Shown here: piece after piece, positions 1-12,432 of the stretch
Layout of the letters: every line of letters starts with the position of its first letter
Numbering within the stretch: the stretch's first letter is position 1
Assembly (NCBI GenBank): GCA_019096065.1
Contig: JAGUCH010000001.1
Location: forward strand, 1,426,001 to 1,490,000
Origin: Paracyclopina nana
Lineage: Eukaryota > Arthropoda > Copepoda > Cyclopoida > Cyclopettidae
Reading direction: 5' to 3'
Length of the DNA stretch: 64,000 nt
Made by a program: the position numbers and the translations under genes
The notes under the pieces: model-generated
Seen by the model: only the letters and a program-made list of their open reading frames with translations
Told to the model about the DNA's origin: nothing
Databases searched by the model: none

Positions 1-1
1 G

Positions 2-1275
2 AATGGGTACAAAATGAATCCGATTGGCAGGGGAAATTACAGGCATCCACACAGCAGAGATTTCAACTCGATGATCCCTTGGTGTTCTTGGAGGAGACAG
101 GGGCAAACTTCCAATGGATATTTGGAGGCTTGTACCTTATTCGATCCGGTCATCACCAACATGGGCATTTGCCACTCTTTCAATGCTTTGCCAATGCCTG
201 AAATGCTGCCAGAATCTGCCTTCAAAGGCAAATGATTTTATTTTTATTTGTATTATCATTCTAATAAACCATTTTAGATGCATTCCTGGGTGCTTTCCAG
301 GATGACATGACCAAAGAAAGGCAGGTTTTGAAGGGCACTGGATCTGGAAATAACCATGCCATTGATTTCATGATTGTGAATACTGACTACATGAAGGAGA
401 GGAGAGACCTCATTCCCAAATCCTTCAGAGTGAGCATCTCTTCAAGTGGGAGCTTTTTTGATGCCAGAGATGGGAGCAAAGTTGTGCATGTGGGCCAGAA
501 AACTGTCTTCTCTGTGAAACCAATGGAAGTGGTGCCCACAGAGAACCTCCAGTTTTTGTCCATTGCAGAGAGGAAATGCAGATTCCCCCATGAGACTCAT
601 TTAGCTGTGGACAGGTTCAAGGTGTACACTCAGGCAGCTTGTGAATTTGAGTGTGCAATCAGACATGCAGAACGCATCTGCGGCTGCACTCCCTGGTTCA
701 TTCCAGGGCACCCAGACAGCTCTCCCCATTTGAATATGATGTGCGATATTTATGGCAACAGTTGCTTTAATCACATTTTTGCCAAGGGAAATGAGCGTAG
801 GTGCAATTGCTACCCAACATGCCACGATATTCAGCATTCTGTCAACGAGAGAATCACGGATTTGCAGGCAGATGAGCTCTGCCAAAATCCCTACTCAACC
901 GAGAGGAAATTGGCGAAAATCTACCGGAGGCAAACGCACAAAATGATCTTCAAGCTGCATCGTATCGAAGGCTTTCTCGGGCAGAACGAGTCCCTGCTCA
1001 AAAGTGACCCAATGGATTATGCACTGAGCAGAGACTATGACGTGCTCATATGCAAAAATCTGCTGAAGAGAAGCCTGGCAGTGGTCTCAGTGCGATTTGA
1101 GAGCAACAAGTACATTCGTACCATAACAGACCGGAAAGTCTCGTTTACAGACAAGTTGGCAGCAATTGGAGGCACCCTGGGACTTTTCACTGGCATGAGC
1201 ATATTAAGCATGATTGAAATGGCCTATTGGCTGCTCACTTACTTGCCCAAGGCTTTTTTATCCCAGCAAAGATGA
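2..1275 (+). CDS. DEG/ENaC (pickpocket-like) sodium channel subunit, 3' part
   Basis: The protein is an amiloride-sensitive-type cation channel subunit of the plasma membrane, missing its N-terminus and first membrane segment beyond the window edge. The inferred exons are 2-227 and 278-1275, giving 407 codons. The first exon has the family pattern of a Cys-Ser-Trp followed by a Cys and then GICHSFN. The second has the cysteine-rich extracellular domain (CGCTPWF, CNCYPTC). The second membrane segment holds GLFTGMSILSMIE, matching the family's G-x-S selectivity filter. Only a GC-AG intron (228-277, 50 nt) joins the two parts in frame, because no GT donor lies before the TGA at 233-235. The C-terminal tail after the last membrane helix is very short. 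Family assignment is firm. Which pickpocket paralogue it is, and whether it is functional, are open. Confidence 0.88.
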
Positions 1276-4200
1276 ATTAGCCAAATTACCAGCATATAGT
1301 AAATATATGGCAATAAATCACCTTTTTCCCCATAGCTCTCTTCGAGCCTCGTTAGCCTGCGTTTTTCTCACGCTTGTCCTGATTATGAGCATGAATATTA
1401 AAGGGTTGATTGAATTTCATGTCACCAAAAATTGACCTGGTTTTTTTTGTCAAGGTTGAAACCTGACTCAGAATGAATGGATTTGTGAAGACGCGCTATA
1501 GGGGGATAATTACGCTCTTCTTGTCATTTTTAACAAGCCAGAGAAAATGGGGCCATACTTGCGTTGCTCAGCTTATCGAACTAGATTGGCTATGATTACA
1601 CCTTGAGGATCAAAAGGTCAGAGAGCTACTTGAACAATGTGAAAAAAGCCTATACGAAAAACCTCGAATGTAGTCCCATCAATCAGGCATTATTTTGTGG
1701 GGAGAAATTCGGACCTAACAGCGCCATTATTTCAAGAGGAATGCTACTAATAGCCATGTCTGTTAATCCTGCCCTGCCAAAGTTGTTCCAGACTCCTCCT
1801 CTGGAATTTCATGGCATTATTTACCATCTTCAGGGTGAAATATGAAAATAGTGCGGAGAGACAAGCTGCAGCTACTCCCTTTTATTAATGGAATGACACT
1901 CCAGTGAGTGCAATATGAGTAATGAAAGAGTTGGCTTATATAGCCTAGAAAAAAACGATCTGTGGAAAACGCAGATAAGAGTTTGTGGTCGCGTTTTCAT
2001 TCTTTTGAGTTTTCCCACCACTATACTGCCAACGAAAAAAAATACTCGTCAAATGGCAGCAGCAACAAACACACTATACCCCTTTTTCAAGCAGTATTTT
2101 ATGCTAGGTATAGCTCATGAATTTTGGCTTTGATAACCGTTTCCGATTTGTGTGACATGGTTGTTACCAAAAGGTGTATAACTTTTTTTGGTGTTGTGAC
2201 ACTTCTTAATTTTACCAGTGAAAATAACAACTGTTTCCCCTCTCCAAAAATGCATAGTAGAGCATATAAGTGATGTGTGAGAATTATTTTGACACCTCTC
2301 AACTTCTTGTAAGCGTTTGCAGTGCGCATCTTCTTGAGTTACACTCGAAAAAATCATCCATTTTCTTCATGGTGATTATCTAGTACAACGTATATGGCTG
2401 GCAAGCAAGCAGCTTTGTCGTCACGGCTTGTGACTCCATTCATTCCAAAACAACTTGCACCAAGAATTACTGGTAGTAGTAGATTTTCTCAGTACGAACA
2501 GTTGCCAACCATCTCCACATAATTTGCCTCTGGCCTGTGTTCAACCAGAGTTGGCCAAAAACTGTGGAAAAACATTTTACAGTTTTATCATTTCTCTCTA
2601 AAATTCAAAAGTCATTGGAATTATTGGCATAATTATAGAGAAGAGCTCTGATTCAGTTATAGAAGTATAGGGAAACAGCCAACTTTTGGGGCATGGAAAC
2701 ACAGGCTGGCGGCCGCCATTTTGACGACTTCAGATAATCTGCCAACAAAAGCCTGATACGAATCTCCGAGTAATAAACAAACCTCAAGCACAATACTGAA
2801 AAATGCCAGTGCATAATGCAACTGCAAGACTGCGCACTACCTGATAAAAGTGGCTGCATTTGCTTGATGGATGATTGAGGACTCTTCAAATAAAAGACAA
2901 TTCTGAATGCAGCATTTTTAATGGAAGGCACCCTCCCAAACATAGCACAAGCTTTTAATAATAATTGCTGCGTCTAAGTGGTCCCTTATTTCCAACATTT
3001 CAGCTTAGCCTTGACCTTAGCTACTTTGTTGTCCACATCTTGTATAGCGTATAACATGATGGCAGAAGCCGCCATTTTTGCTCAATTAAAGTCCCACTGA
3101 GAGACTCTGCTCAGTGCTGAGGTGTTGCGGTTTCATCATTAAAAGTGCCCAGAGCCATTTGGGCCTTAATTACTCAAAATGTAATGTTTTATTCGGCCAA
3201 ACAACAGCAGCAGCAGGAGTTTTGCGGTCATCATAAGCGCTATTTTCCTCCTGAAGACGTTGAACTTTGCATCATTTCTGGCTAAGTTTACTGCGCAAAA
3301 GCCGAAAAATTTGTAGGTGGCGCTGCGTTTGTTTATTTGTTTACACGGCGGGCCGGGCCGGCAAGGCAGCCTCTTAGTAACTAGCCAGCAGCTGGTAAAT
3401 GGTAAATTCTAAATAGAAGAATGATTAGAACACCGGTTTTTTTTTCAGCTTGAAATGAAATTGGATCAAAAGGCGAACAATGAGGACAGATCTTGAAAGA
3501 AATTAACAGCCAAACGGAATATCAACCCACCCACCCACCAAGCACCAGGCGCGGTGGTTGTTGAAAAAAAATGTGTGGTTTACTGAAGAAGAAGAAGAAG
3601 TTTTTGGGTGTCTTTTCAATTGAACCTTTTCATTTTGTGAGAGCTAAGAAATATCCAGGCAATTTGGTGTCGCGTTTGACACGACAATTGTCCCCATACC
3701 GTGTCATTGTGACATCCAAGGAGGACAATAAAAGATTTGGGTTCAGAGGGAAAAAACTGGTAGCAATCGAATGATGCTATAGGAAAAAATGCAGTCGACC
3801 GAAAATGGGTCTTTTTTAGTGCACAGCATACTGGACGAGTGTTGAACAACTGCAAAATTGGCCTGACAACCATTAAGTTTTGGCGCTTTTTTCACATTGC
3901 AAGAAACATTCCTCAGCCTTTTCTTCTCAGCGATCGCTTACAAAAAATAAATCATGAGAGCATTTCAATAAGCTTCTGCCATGCCATTTTCGGCCAAAAA
4001 ATGGCCGAAAAATGGCCGAATTGGCCAAGTCTTGAGTCCGTTAGCACGACTCTCGTTTAGCTGCTTATTTTTGGAATTGTGTGTCTGCGGGGTGCTGCGC
4101 TGCCTGGGTCCTTTTGTCAAATAATCGTACGGAAAATGGTGCAATGAGCAAATGAATGGTTAGCCAGCAGCAAATTGCATGCTCGACACCCATTTTAGTG

Positions 4201-4574
4201 AGCATCTTGAAAATGGCTCTATCTGCTTTTAAAGCTATCTTCAAAGTTTGACCTTGGCTTCATTTTTGGCACCGTCTCTGCCGAGTACTACTACTATAAC
4301 TCGCGTCAGGTTGCAAGCGAATCATAATAACAACACTTTTTCAGACTACTCAGACTACTTTTCTTCAGCTGCTCGTTCCCGGAATCCAGAGTGGCTCAAA
4401 AGCGTTGAAATGCCCTGAAAACAAGTCAATTTGGAGCCATACTCCATGGCTAAATTGATAAAGCCACTGAAGCTAATTTTGCTATATGCATATAATTTTA
4501 AGGGCTTCAATCCTCTATTGAAATAGTGAACTAATTTTGGATCACCCTGTGTATAAATAGGTAGCGCTACGCTA
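1276..4574. other. Intergenic, no gene recognised
   Basis: The stretch downstream of the channel gene has only short reading frames without domain similarity, and AT-rich DNA with homopolymer runs. A (CCCA)n-like run lies near 3525-3540 and a (GAA)n run near 3585-3600. The one motif I would flag is the CTCF-like site at 3313-3323, listed separately. Confidence 0.6.
3313..3323 (+). promoter_or_regulatory. CTCF-like insulator motif
   Basis: GTAGGTGGCGC matches every position of the SYAGRKGGCRC core of the conserved bilaterian CTCF motif. Further upstream the flanking CCA is not matched. Occupancy cannot be judged from sequence. Confidence 0.35.
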
Positions 4575-4888
4575 CCCTTTGACTGACCCAGTAATTCCAA
4601 AAACCCTTAGATTGGTCACCACCACTTTCACTATTGTCACAACGAGGCGAAATCTGCCAAAACCCCACATTATGAATCGAATTGGGGCAGATGTAAATGA
4701 GCCATTAAAGTTGCGCCACTCTATCATTTTATAGCCACCATTTTTCAAGATAGCTCCCCATTGTGAGTGAGAGTAATTTTGATTGTAGGAAAGTAACAGC
4801 TGCTTTATGGGGGAAGTTTTCCTCTTTTTAAAACTTGTTGCGCTTTGATGACACCTGACCGCTAGAAAAACCACTGGGTCAAAGGGTT
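4575..4888. repeat. MITE-like element with imperfect terminal inverted repeats
   Basis: The left end reads CCCTTTGACTGACCCAGT and the right end ACTGGGTCAAAGGG. These are inverted copies except for a 3-nt insertion (TGA) on the left. The roughly 310-bp interior has no reading frame of note. The flanks are compatible with a TA target duplication, as in Tc1/mariner-derived MITEs. The family is not identified. Confidence 0.45.
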
Positions 4889-6489
4889 AGATAAGGATCT
4901 ACAGTGTGGAAAAGCCAAGTAATCGAGTTTTCCTTTTGTTTCCACCTACTTTCGATTGAGCAGGTGCTAGTATAGTAAATGTTTTCCTTCAATCAAGAGT
5001 GATGGTCAGTAATTAGTGGCATTTTTGGCCATTTTTAGCATCAAGGACGTCAGATGTTGGTCGAAAAACTGGCACGTGCTCTTATCAGATCTGCTAGAGC
5101 AATCTGTCCTTATTTTTGCTTAATAATCCGCTGTAAAATAGCTCCAGCAGATGATGATGTCTTCAGCTGCACTTTTAACAACTATACACCCGTTTTGCAT
5201 GCTTTACAGATGTCTTAAAATTCCTTTTTCAACAATCATAAAAATTCAAGGGTGCACAGAGGGGCAAAGGACACTGAATATCCCCCCTCTTACAGCACAC
5301 ATAATATGCTATATGTACCACCCATTTTGCATTTGAAATAGCAGATGTAATTCTAGACTTGAGCAATATATGCACCGCGAAAGCACGCGTCTGAATTGCT
5401 ATATAACACTATGTATATGCTAAGAATAGGATATTTTAATTTCTGTATTAGTCATAGCTTGTCAATCAAACGCTGAAATATCTCAAATTCCTGAAAAGAG
5501 CTGCGGAAACGATGTTTTTCCACCCTGACTGATGCCACTTTTGGGGGCTTTTGCTGGAAAATCGAAAAATTCTTCCTCAATTGTTTTCTGTCAATCAGCC
5601 AGGTGTGCAGTATAATTTTCTTAATTTTACTGCATTAATGCAGCTTACCTTTCTGAAAAAGTCCCAATTTCCAATAATTTCCATAATTAATTTTTTGCAT
5701 AGCCAATTGTGCTTTCTTCTTCTTGAAATAACGCCTTTTTCCCTGCAAAAAAAGCAGTCAAAATGGACAAATTGTGTCTGGTTTTATTAGTGAGGATGTG
5801 AAATGTCTCCCGGTCTTACATCTCTTTGACCTCACGTGACCTGATCGCGGCGACCTCAAAAATGAACGGAGCAACAATTATCATTCATGGTCATTCTTCT
5901 TCCCAAGAAAAGCTTACTGCCATGCTGCTACTACTCATTACGAGACAACACAAAGTATTTTCCCATCGTTGGAGACCAGTAGAACACTACCTGTATCGCA
6001 TGTGAGAACTCCGCTTCAGGGAGTTTTACAGGGGCCAACATCAAAACTCAAAGGTCGTGTGAAACCAAAATCAAATGCCATCCAACCAAGGAGAAAGCAT
6101 GAACCTTTACGTGATATCTCACAGATATAATTGCAGCAGAAAAGCCGTTGCAATTGCCCACTTTTCATTCATTAAAGACTGAGACTTGTATACATTTGCA
6201 ATTGCATAAATAGCAATTTGTCCGGGCTGCTCATGCCCGTCAGCAGTTGCAGAGTTGCAAGGAAGATTGACTTATTTTCGGCTTGTCATTCATTGTTTAC
6301 AATAGCCCCGAGAGCAGCAGCTAGGGTGAGCTATTTTTTGCTCGGCTTAACGTTTTTCCCACCACCATTCTCAAAGATTCCAGGTTTTCAAAGGGGTTGC
6401 TGCCAAAGTGGCAACTCCTAAAAGAAATGCTACAAAGTTCTCGATATTCAGGCGTGCTGGGCCGCCTTGAATTTTTAATTACATAGGCA

Positions 6490-6500
6490 GCGCCCTCTAC
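6490..6500 (-). promoter_or_regulatory. CTCF-like insulator motif
   Basis: Read on the minus strand this is GTAGAGGGCGC, a full match to the SYAGRKGGCRC core. It points opposite to the motifs at 3313 and 7131. Confidence 0.35.
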
Positions 6501-7130
6501 AATTTCCTAAGTAAAATAAGTGATCTTTATGTGACTTGGCTTCGCCTTTCAACTGATCTCTGTCTGGTTAAAGACACTCTATATACCTTCTTGCGTGTCA
6601 AGAAGATTATTGTCCAAAGACTGGAGACTGGATTAAAGCTACCGAATTAGCTGAGAAGGGTCAATTTGTCTCATCCTGCTGCAACGGGATGTGTGGGAAA
6701 AATGGGCTCACCCTTGCTTGACGATTATTCATGAATTCCTTTAATATTCAACTGCTTTGTGGCTTAACTTTGGGTCTTCAAGTGTCAAGTCCAAATCATC
6801 TTGAAATTGTCTTGACCGGATGTGGTCATTACCGTCTCAGTTTTGTCCTCGGGAGATGTTAGATCATTTTCTGAGCTCACACTAGCTGGCGAGCTGCAAC
6901 GGCTTTTTCTCACATAACTTTTGACCGAAATTGGAAAAAAGCAGATTTTATCGTGAAATTGTTGCTCGGCACGCGCTCAAAGGGCAATTTGGGGCCGTGA
7001 CGAAATGAGAAAATTGTTTCTCTTTCAGCTACACAATCCATAAGTGAAGTGGACTACGAATTATAGCTGTTGTATGCACTGAGGAACAGCTGCCCATCAA
7101 CAGAGTGGCTCGCGCAAAATCTAGGTGGCG

Positions 7131-7141
7131 CTCGCGATGAA
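7131..7141 (+). promoter_or_regulatory. CTCF-like insulator motif
   Basis: CTAGGTGGCGC is a full match to the SYAGRKGGCRC core. It includes AGGTGGCGC, the core reported for Drosophila CTCF. Confidence 0.35.
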
Positions 7142-8590
7142 TTTAAAAAAATCAAAACAAATAAAAGGGCGGCGCGGCACGGCTGCAAGGCAACAATAGG
7201 CCAAAATGGACCTATTTAGCTTTTTTCGGCCATTGTTTTACAGTGGCAATGTTTTTTTTTTCCAACTCAATTGTGAAGGTCCTATTCAATTAAAGGAGCT
7301 GCCAATGCCAATTGTACCCCGTGTTTGGTATAATCAAGTAATTTGGGCAAGTCTTTACCGAAATTGTTCATCGCGCGGCGCCCTGTAGAAGAGCTACAGC
7401 AGCAGCAGTGAAAAGCGGGCTGTAATGTTGAGTCAATTAGGGACTCAGTTACTGATAGCCCACACACAATGAATAACGATCAGACCCCGCGAGGAGCAGC
7501 TAAAATAATCTTTGGCAGTCATCTTTTACAATAACAACTTCACTAGAGGAGCAGCAGCTAAATAATCTCTATTGTTTCAGCATTTTTTCCCCTGAAAACT
7601 CATCAAAAGATCACTTTTTTGTGCTGCAGCTAGCTTTGTCTGAGCCTGGATTAAGAGGCTAGAATTTCAAGAGTTGCCTTGACCAATTCTCTATGCTCAA
7701 AAATGTGAGCTTCAATATAATGAATATGTAGAAGAGATGCTTGAACGGAAGGAAACCGGAGGCTTGAGATAATTTGACAAACGAAAAAATTGGCATGAAA
7801 ACCTTTTTGGAAAAGAAGACGAGAAGTAGGAGGAGAAGTGATACATTCTCACGAGTTCTTCAGTTACATTCCGAAACGCAAAGTATCAAAAAGACTGCGC
7901 GAGCTCGCAGCTTTGATGATGTGAGAAAGAACCACTTTTTATGGATTCAATTCATAGCTAGCTGCTGCTATATTATATTGTGCCATGCTGGAAAATGACC
8001 CCCTTGGATTCACTGCTACATGCTCAAAGGGGGTGGGGGAGGGCGGGTATATTATACCTGTTATGGCATTTTTTACGGTCACGACACGAAACTTCCGTTT
8101 CAAATGCTGATTTTTGAGTGAAACTGAGACTGAACAAATTCGGATTTTGGGCGAAGTTTGCTGTTTGTCACACTCTTTGATTGCAGCACCACACTGTTTG
8201 TTATTCAAAATAATGTGTGTGAACAGCAGCAAAGATCAGCCTTTTTTTAGGTCTGAGACTCCTATTGAATAACAACAGGTGGAACTGGAAATACTTGTCT
8301 AATCCCGGATTGAGTGATCTCAGATGTCTCACGCGCTTTACTTACTATGATTATTTGTGTGCTTTTTATGTCCCGAAACTCCTTAGTCCTCCACAGCTCA
8401 ATTGATATTTGACACTATTCTGCCCTGCAATTATGTAGTATAGTGCAGCAGCAAAAAACATGGAACATTCTTTTTGTCATTCTGCAGATAAGAAGGATGT
8501 CATTTTTATGACCAATTTATAAGTTGGCAAAAAGGAAAGAAAGACTGGTGTCTGTAGGGTGACTCTATTATCAGTTCTGACTGGAACCAT

Positions 8591-8606
8591 CCCAACCAGA
8601 AATTCT
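8591..8606 (+). repeat. Left terminal inverted repeat of the transposon
   Basis: CCCAACCAGAAATTCT is the exact inverse of 17407-17422. The dinucleotide AT precedes it. Confidence 0.8.
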
Positions 8607-9297
8607 CAACTTCAACCCAGGGTGATTACAAGGTTTTGGATTTTGACCTAGGTTTTTCTTGTGTTTTTTTAACGTGACAAAACCTTATAATTTCGATATT
8701 TTGCACCTTGATTCTTGATTAGGTGATTAAAACGTTATCAAAAGAAACAAACCTTAGGTTTTACACCTTGTGTAACTTTAATTACACCTGTATGTAATAT
8801 TAACGTTTTTTCAGGAAAGCATATTAAGGTTTCATATCTTTTTTAAACACCAACAAAACTATGAAAATTTTTATTATGAATTTTAATTTATGCCCTTTTC
8901 ACAGACACTAATATATAACAATGCTTACTAGAAATCAAAGTCTTTTATAAATATCTTAATTACTGCTATTTCCTTCCTTACTTTAATCATAAAGTATTTT
9001 GACACATTTTGAAGGTTATAACAAGGTGAACGTAGACTGCAATAGTACTTTGGATGAGACAACTATTTTGATTTTGTTTTCACATTTTATTTCAGAACGC
9101 TAAATAGATAATATAGCAAATTCCTTTTTTTCTTACACATAGGATTAATGAATATAATACTTCATAGGCAACATTTTCAACAGATTGACAAACATTTATG
9201 GCATGTTAAGTTTTTATGCAAGCTCAACCCGATATCATTCGCTCATAGTTTTTTTAAGGTGAGCAAAGGGTAAATTGTAACAATGACACAATAATAT

Positions 9298-11627
9298 TTA
9301 GGAATGCAGGGCGTCGATAGGGATGGCAATCATGACTCTTCCATCTTTCACACCTTTGCCAACAATCTTTGCCTTCTTGATGATGACAGTATTGTTGTCA
9401 TACTTCTTGAAGAGCTCGACTCCAACAGCACTGAAGTCAAGATTGAAGACATCAGGATTCTTATATCTGCCAGTGATGATTTGCTTGCACTCATAAGAGT
9501 CCTTGTCATGAGTGCCAGTGACTTCATAGAATTTTCTGTCCTCAGTGTAGATAATGTTGTCCTGTGTGTTGGCTCTAGTCATGCGTTTGTTGATGTTCAC
9601 AGTTTTTTCACAGTTATGATCGGCTACACCGCAATAAACGCCTTCTGCATGGCTTGCTTGGCAAAACTCTTTGTGTTGTTGACCACAACTCTCTTATCAC
9701 ATCCATTGTAGGACTCACTTGGCTCAGCAGAAATAGCACTCATTCTATGGCGTTTCCTTTACTTCTCGCAAGTGTGAAAATAAGTGCAAGTTGAAGGAGC
9801 ATTTCTCTTTGCCAAACACGTTCTCAAACATGAAGTAAAAGGACTGCATCATTTCTGACAGGTTCACCTTTTTGCAAATGTCACGGTACATTTTGTCATT
9901 GAAGAACACTGAGCGAACCAGATATGTGAAGTAGTACCATACTTTGCGAAATTTCCTGTTTTCTTCACCAATTAGAGCTCGTCCAAAGTTGATGAATCCA
10001 CACATAACGAGAGCAAGGTATTCTGAAGATTTGTAGTGGATTAACCCCTTTCTCATGGATCTTGGACGCCGAGTGAACTCTGGACTGAATCGCATTTTTG
10101 CACCATTTCTGATCAAACTCAAACATGAGCTCTCTGGTTCTTGCACTGTATTTGTCAGTGCCACATTTCCTAAGGATTAATGATCTCCATCACACTTGCC
10201 TGGCCATGCCCAACAGCAAGTTGTGCATCGGCTCAATTGGTACATCTTCAATGAGGTCAAATCCTGGCAGTGAGAGTAATGGTGATTTTCCTTGCACGCC
10301 CGAACGTTTTGCCATCATCATGGTCTTTATTCTCTTCATTGTCCTTTTCAGCAATTTCAACTTGCCTTAACCACTGCATCATTGTGCGCTTGTGATATGA
10401 CATCGTCTTAGGTGAGAACACCATTTTTCCAAGGTGCTGGCCAACGCACAGGCAGCGGTCACAGCAACAATACCCCGCATGACCTTTGAGGCATTTGAGC
10501 TTAGCTCTAGCTGGTGCATCTGCTATAACAATATTCAGCTTGAAGCCATCATCCTTAGCCTGCACTATCATTTTCTCCAAGTAAGCATTGAGCTGTTTTC
10601 GTGCACCATTTCTGTAGACAAACACACCAGCAAGATAGACTTTTTTGCAACCAAAGAATCTGACACAAACTAGGTCCATTTTGTCAATACCTGAGTTAGA
10701 CAGAGGTACACCATCAGCAGCAAGGTCATACTTGTATGACTTGTGCTTTCTGTGCCTCTTGCATGTGCGGCAATGGAACTCATAGATGTCTTTGAGTCTT
10801 GATCGAGTCCACTCACTCAGCTTCTCATACCTAGATGTCGGGAAGGTTTTCTCGGGGTATACGGGACCTGTAAAGACCACTCGTTTGTTGTCATCACCGT
10901 CTTCCTTGTCCAAAAGCTCAAAATCCATCTCAATATTTGGAAGCATTTTCTTGACACGGTTGTAAATTGTCTTGAAACTTTTCAGCTTCCTGCTCACGCT
11001 CATCGATCTCACGAAATTCCATATGTCATCAGCTGCCTCATTGGACACACAGTGTCTAGAAAGGATGCTCAGAAAACGTTTGGCAAACACATCATTCCTC
11101 AAGTTGAGATCTTCAAGTTTGTCCTCTTCTTGTTGTGCTCGGAGCAAATTGGTCAATGAGAACTTACGAATCGATATAGAGCTGAATGCATTACACAAGG
11201 CAGAATCGTCAAAGTTCATGTCATCAGGAATTTCATCCTCACTGTCGTCAGTCTGAAATTATTAATAAGGTTAAGGTTATTTTAAGGTAAACATATAGGA
11301 TACTGTCAACTTACGGCAGAGTGTTCAACTTCCTCAATTTAGATTGGCAACAATCATCTCAATTGCCTCATCGTTTCCATTTTCGAAGTTCAATTCCTCC
11401 TCTCTTTCTGATGCCTGAGGCATTAACTCGTCAACTTCACCAGGTTTCTTAGCAAAGCTTGTCCTGCTACGAATGAAAAATCCATACTCCTGGTCACTCT
11501 CTGTCTCCATTTCGTTATCAGATGATGATTTGCTTGAAGGGATTCCATCATCATCCCCAACATTGAATCCGTAGTCAAAGCTCATACTTGCAGGCACACT
11601 GAATAGATGCATTATCGTCAGGTTCAC
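9298..11627 (-). pseudogene. Transposase, tnp2-like, frameshifted
   Basis: The first part (11315-11627) is acidic and Ser-rich. A 62-nt intron (11253-11314) follows, then the core (11252 to about 10300). The core contains DGVPLSNSG, then IADAPARAKLKCLKGH and a CCCDRC zinc-type cluster, the signature of animal tnp2-type transposases. A reading-frame change near 10300, in a GGAAAA run, is needed to reach PIEPMHNLLLGMARQ. Another change leads into the 9745-10164 part, with FSPEFTRRPRS and NLHLFSHL, which are also conserved in the family. A further break separates the C-terminal 9298-9600 part. A frame break near 11335 also precedes the intron. The family assignment is firm. At least three breaks make this copy a pseudogene. 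Confidence 0.8.
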
Positions 11628-11700
11628 CTTGATTTAACGGAGACGCGAGCTGTGAAATGTTGTTTGGCTGGCTTTTCGAAAATTGCTCCTTGCTCCTGTG

Positions 11701-12432
11701 TTAAGCTACCCAATTTTTCTGCAGCCTCTCTTGCTGAGATGTAAGTGCTGGCTGCCAGTCATCAACACCAACAACATCAATAATGTTGCCATCATTTGCA
11801 TCATCCTCAGTGTTGGCATCAATAAGGAGACTGGCTTTCCTCTCCTCTTCCATCATAATTTGCCTGTCTTGCTTCCTCTTAGCTCTGGATGCCTGTGTCT
11901 GTTGTTTCAACAGCTCATCATGATACTGCTTGACACATTGATCCCAGGTCATCTGAGGGTTATATTTCTCTGGCTGCCTATCAAAGTCACAAATCATGGC
12001 ATACTCATTTTCATAGAAGATGGGAAAAGACGGATCATCCACTTCCACAATGTAGAATTGGTGTGAAAATTGATCTATGAGATCAGTCAATATCACTCGT
12101 TTCTCGATGACATCCGTTATCGTAGCGTGAGAACGAGGTTCACCTTCAGAAATCGCTATCAACTTGTGTGCTTCGTTGAGGACATTTTGGGCTGGCTGAT
12201 TACTGCTGGCAGAAGCATGTAGATTCTCTGCATTGCCTTCAATGACACCTTTTAGTCCTGTAGAGACATGGTGAATAATTTCCACCTCAATTGGTGTTGG
12301 ATTCTCCTCTATGTAGGCCAAATTCTTTGATGCCAAATCCAATTTCTTTGATTTCTGCTGCAACTCTTTTATGAGAAGGTCCAGCTCCAATTTTTGGCGT
12401 CTTCGTCTCATACGTTCTGCTGGCGTGCTCAC
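11701..12432 (-). CDS. N-terminal part of the transposase unit (243 aa)
   Basis: This is an intact reading frame of 243 codons, starting with ATG at 12432, in the transposon on the transposase strand. It is rich in Lys, Arg and Glu, with a likely coiled coil at the start (repeated Leu/Lys around residues 15-45) and a second basic stretch near residues 190-205. It has no recognisable enzymatic motif. After its stop, open sequence in other frames bridges toward the transposase, so it is probably the frameshifted N-terminus of the same protein. A separate upstream gene is the alternative. It starts about 420 bp from the divergent plus-strand unit, so the stretch between is the likely shared promoter. 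Confidence 0.5.
   Translation of the reverse strand: MSTPAERMRRRRQKLELDLLIKELQQKSKKLDLASKNLAYIEENPTPIEVEIIHHVSTGLKGVIEGNAENLHASASSNQPAQNVLNEAHKLIAISEGEPRSHATITDVIEKRVILTDLIDQFSHQFYIVEVDDPSFPIFYENEYAMICDFDRQPEKYNPQMTWDQCVKQYHDELLKQQTQASRAKRKQDRQIMMEEERKASLLIDANTEDDANDGNIIDVVGVDDWQPALTSQQERLQKNWVA

Larger units (their letters stand above)
4889..8590. other. Intergenic, no gene recognised
   Basis: No reading frame here shows a recognisable domain or plausible splice-linked exons. The region is AT-rich with short CAG/GCA runs. Two CTCF-like motifs lie at 6490-6500 (minus) and 7131-7141 (plus). Short duplicated GAGGAGCAGC segments occur near 7490 and 7545. It ends at the left terminal inverted repeat of the transposon. 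Confidence 0.6.
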
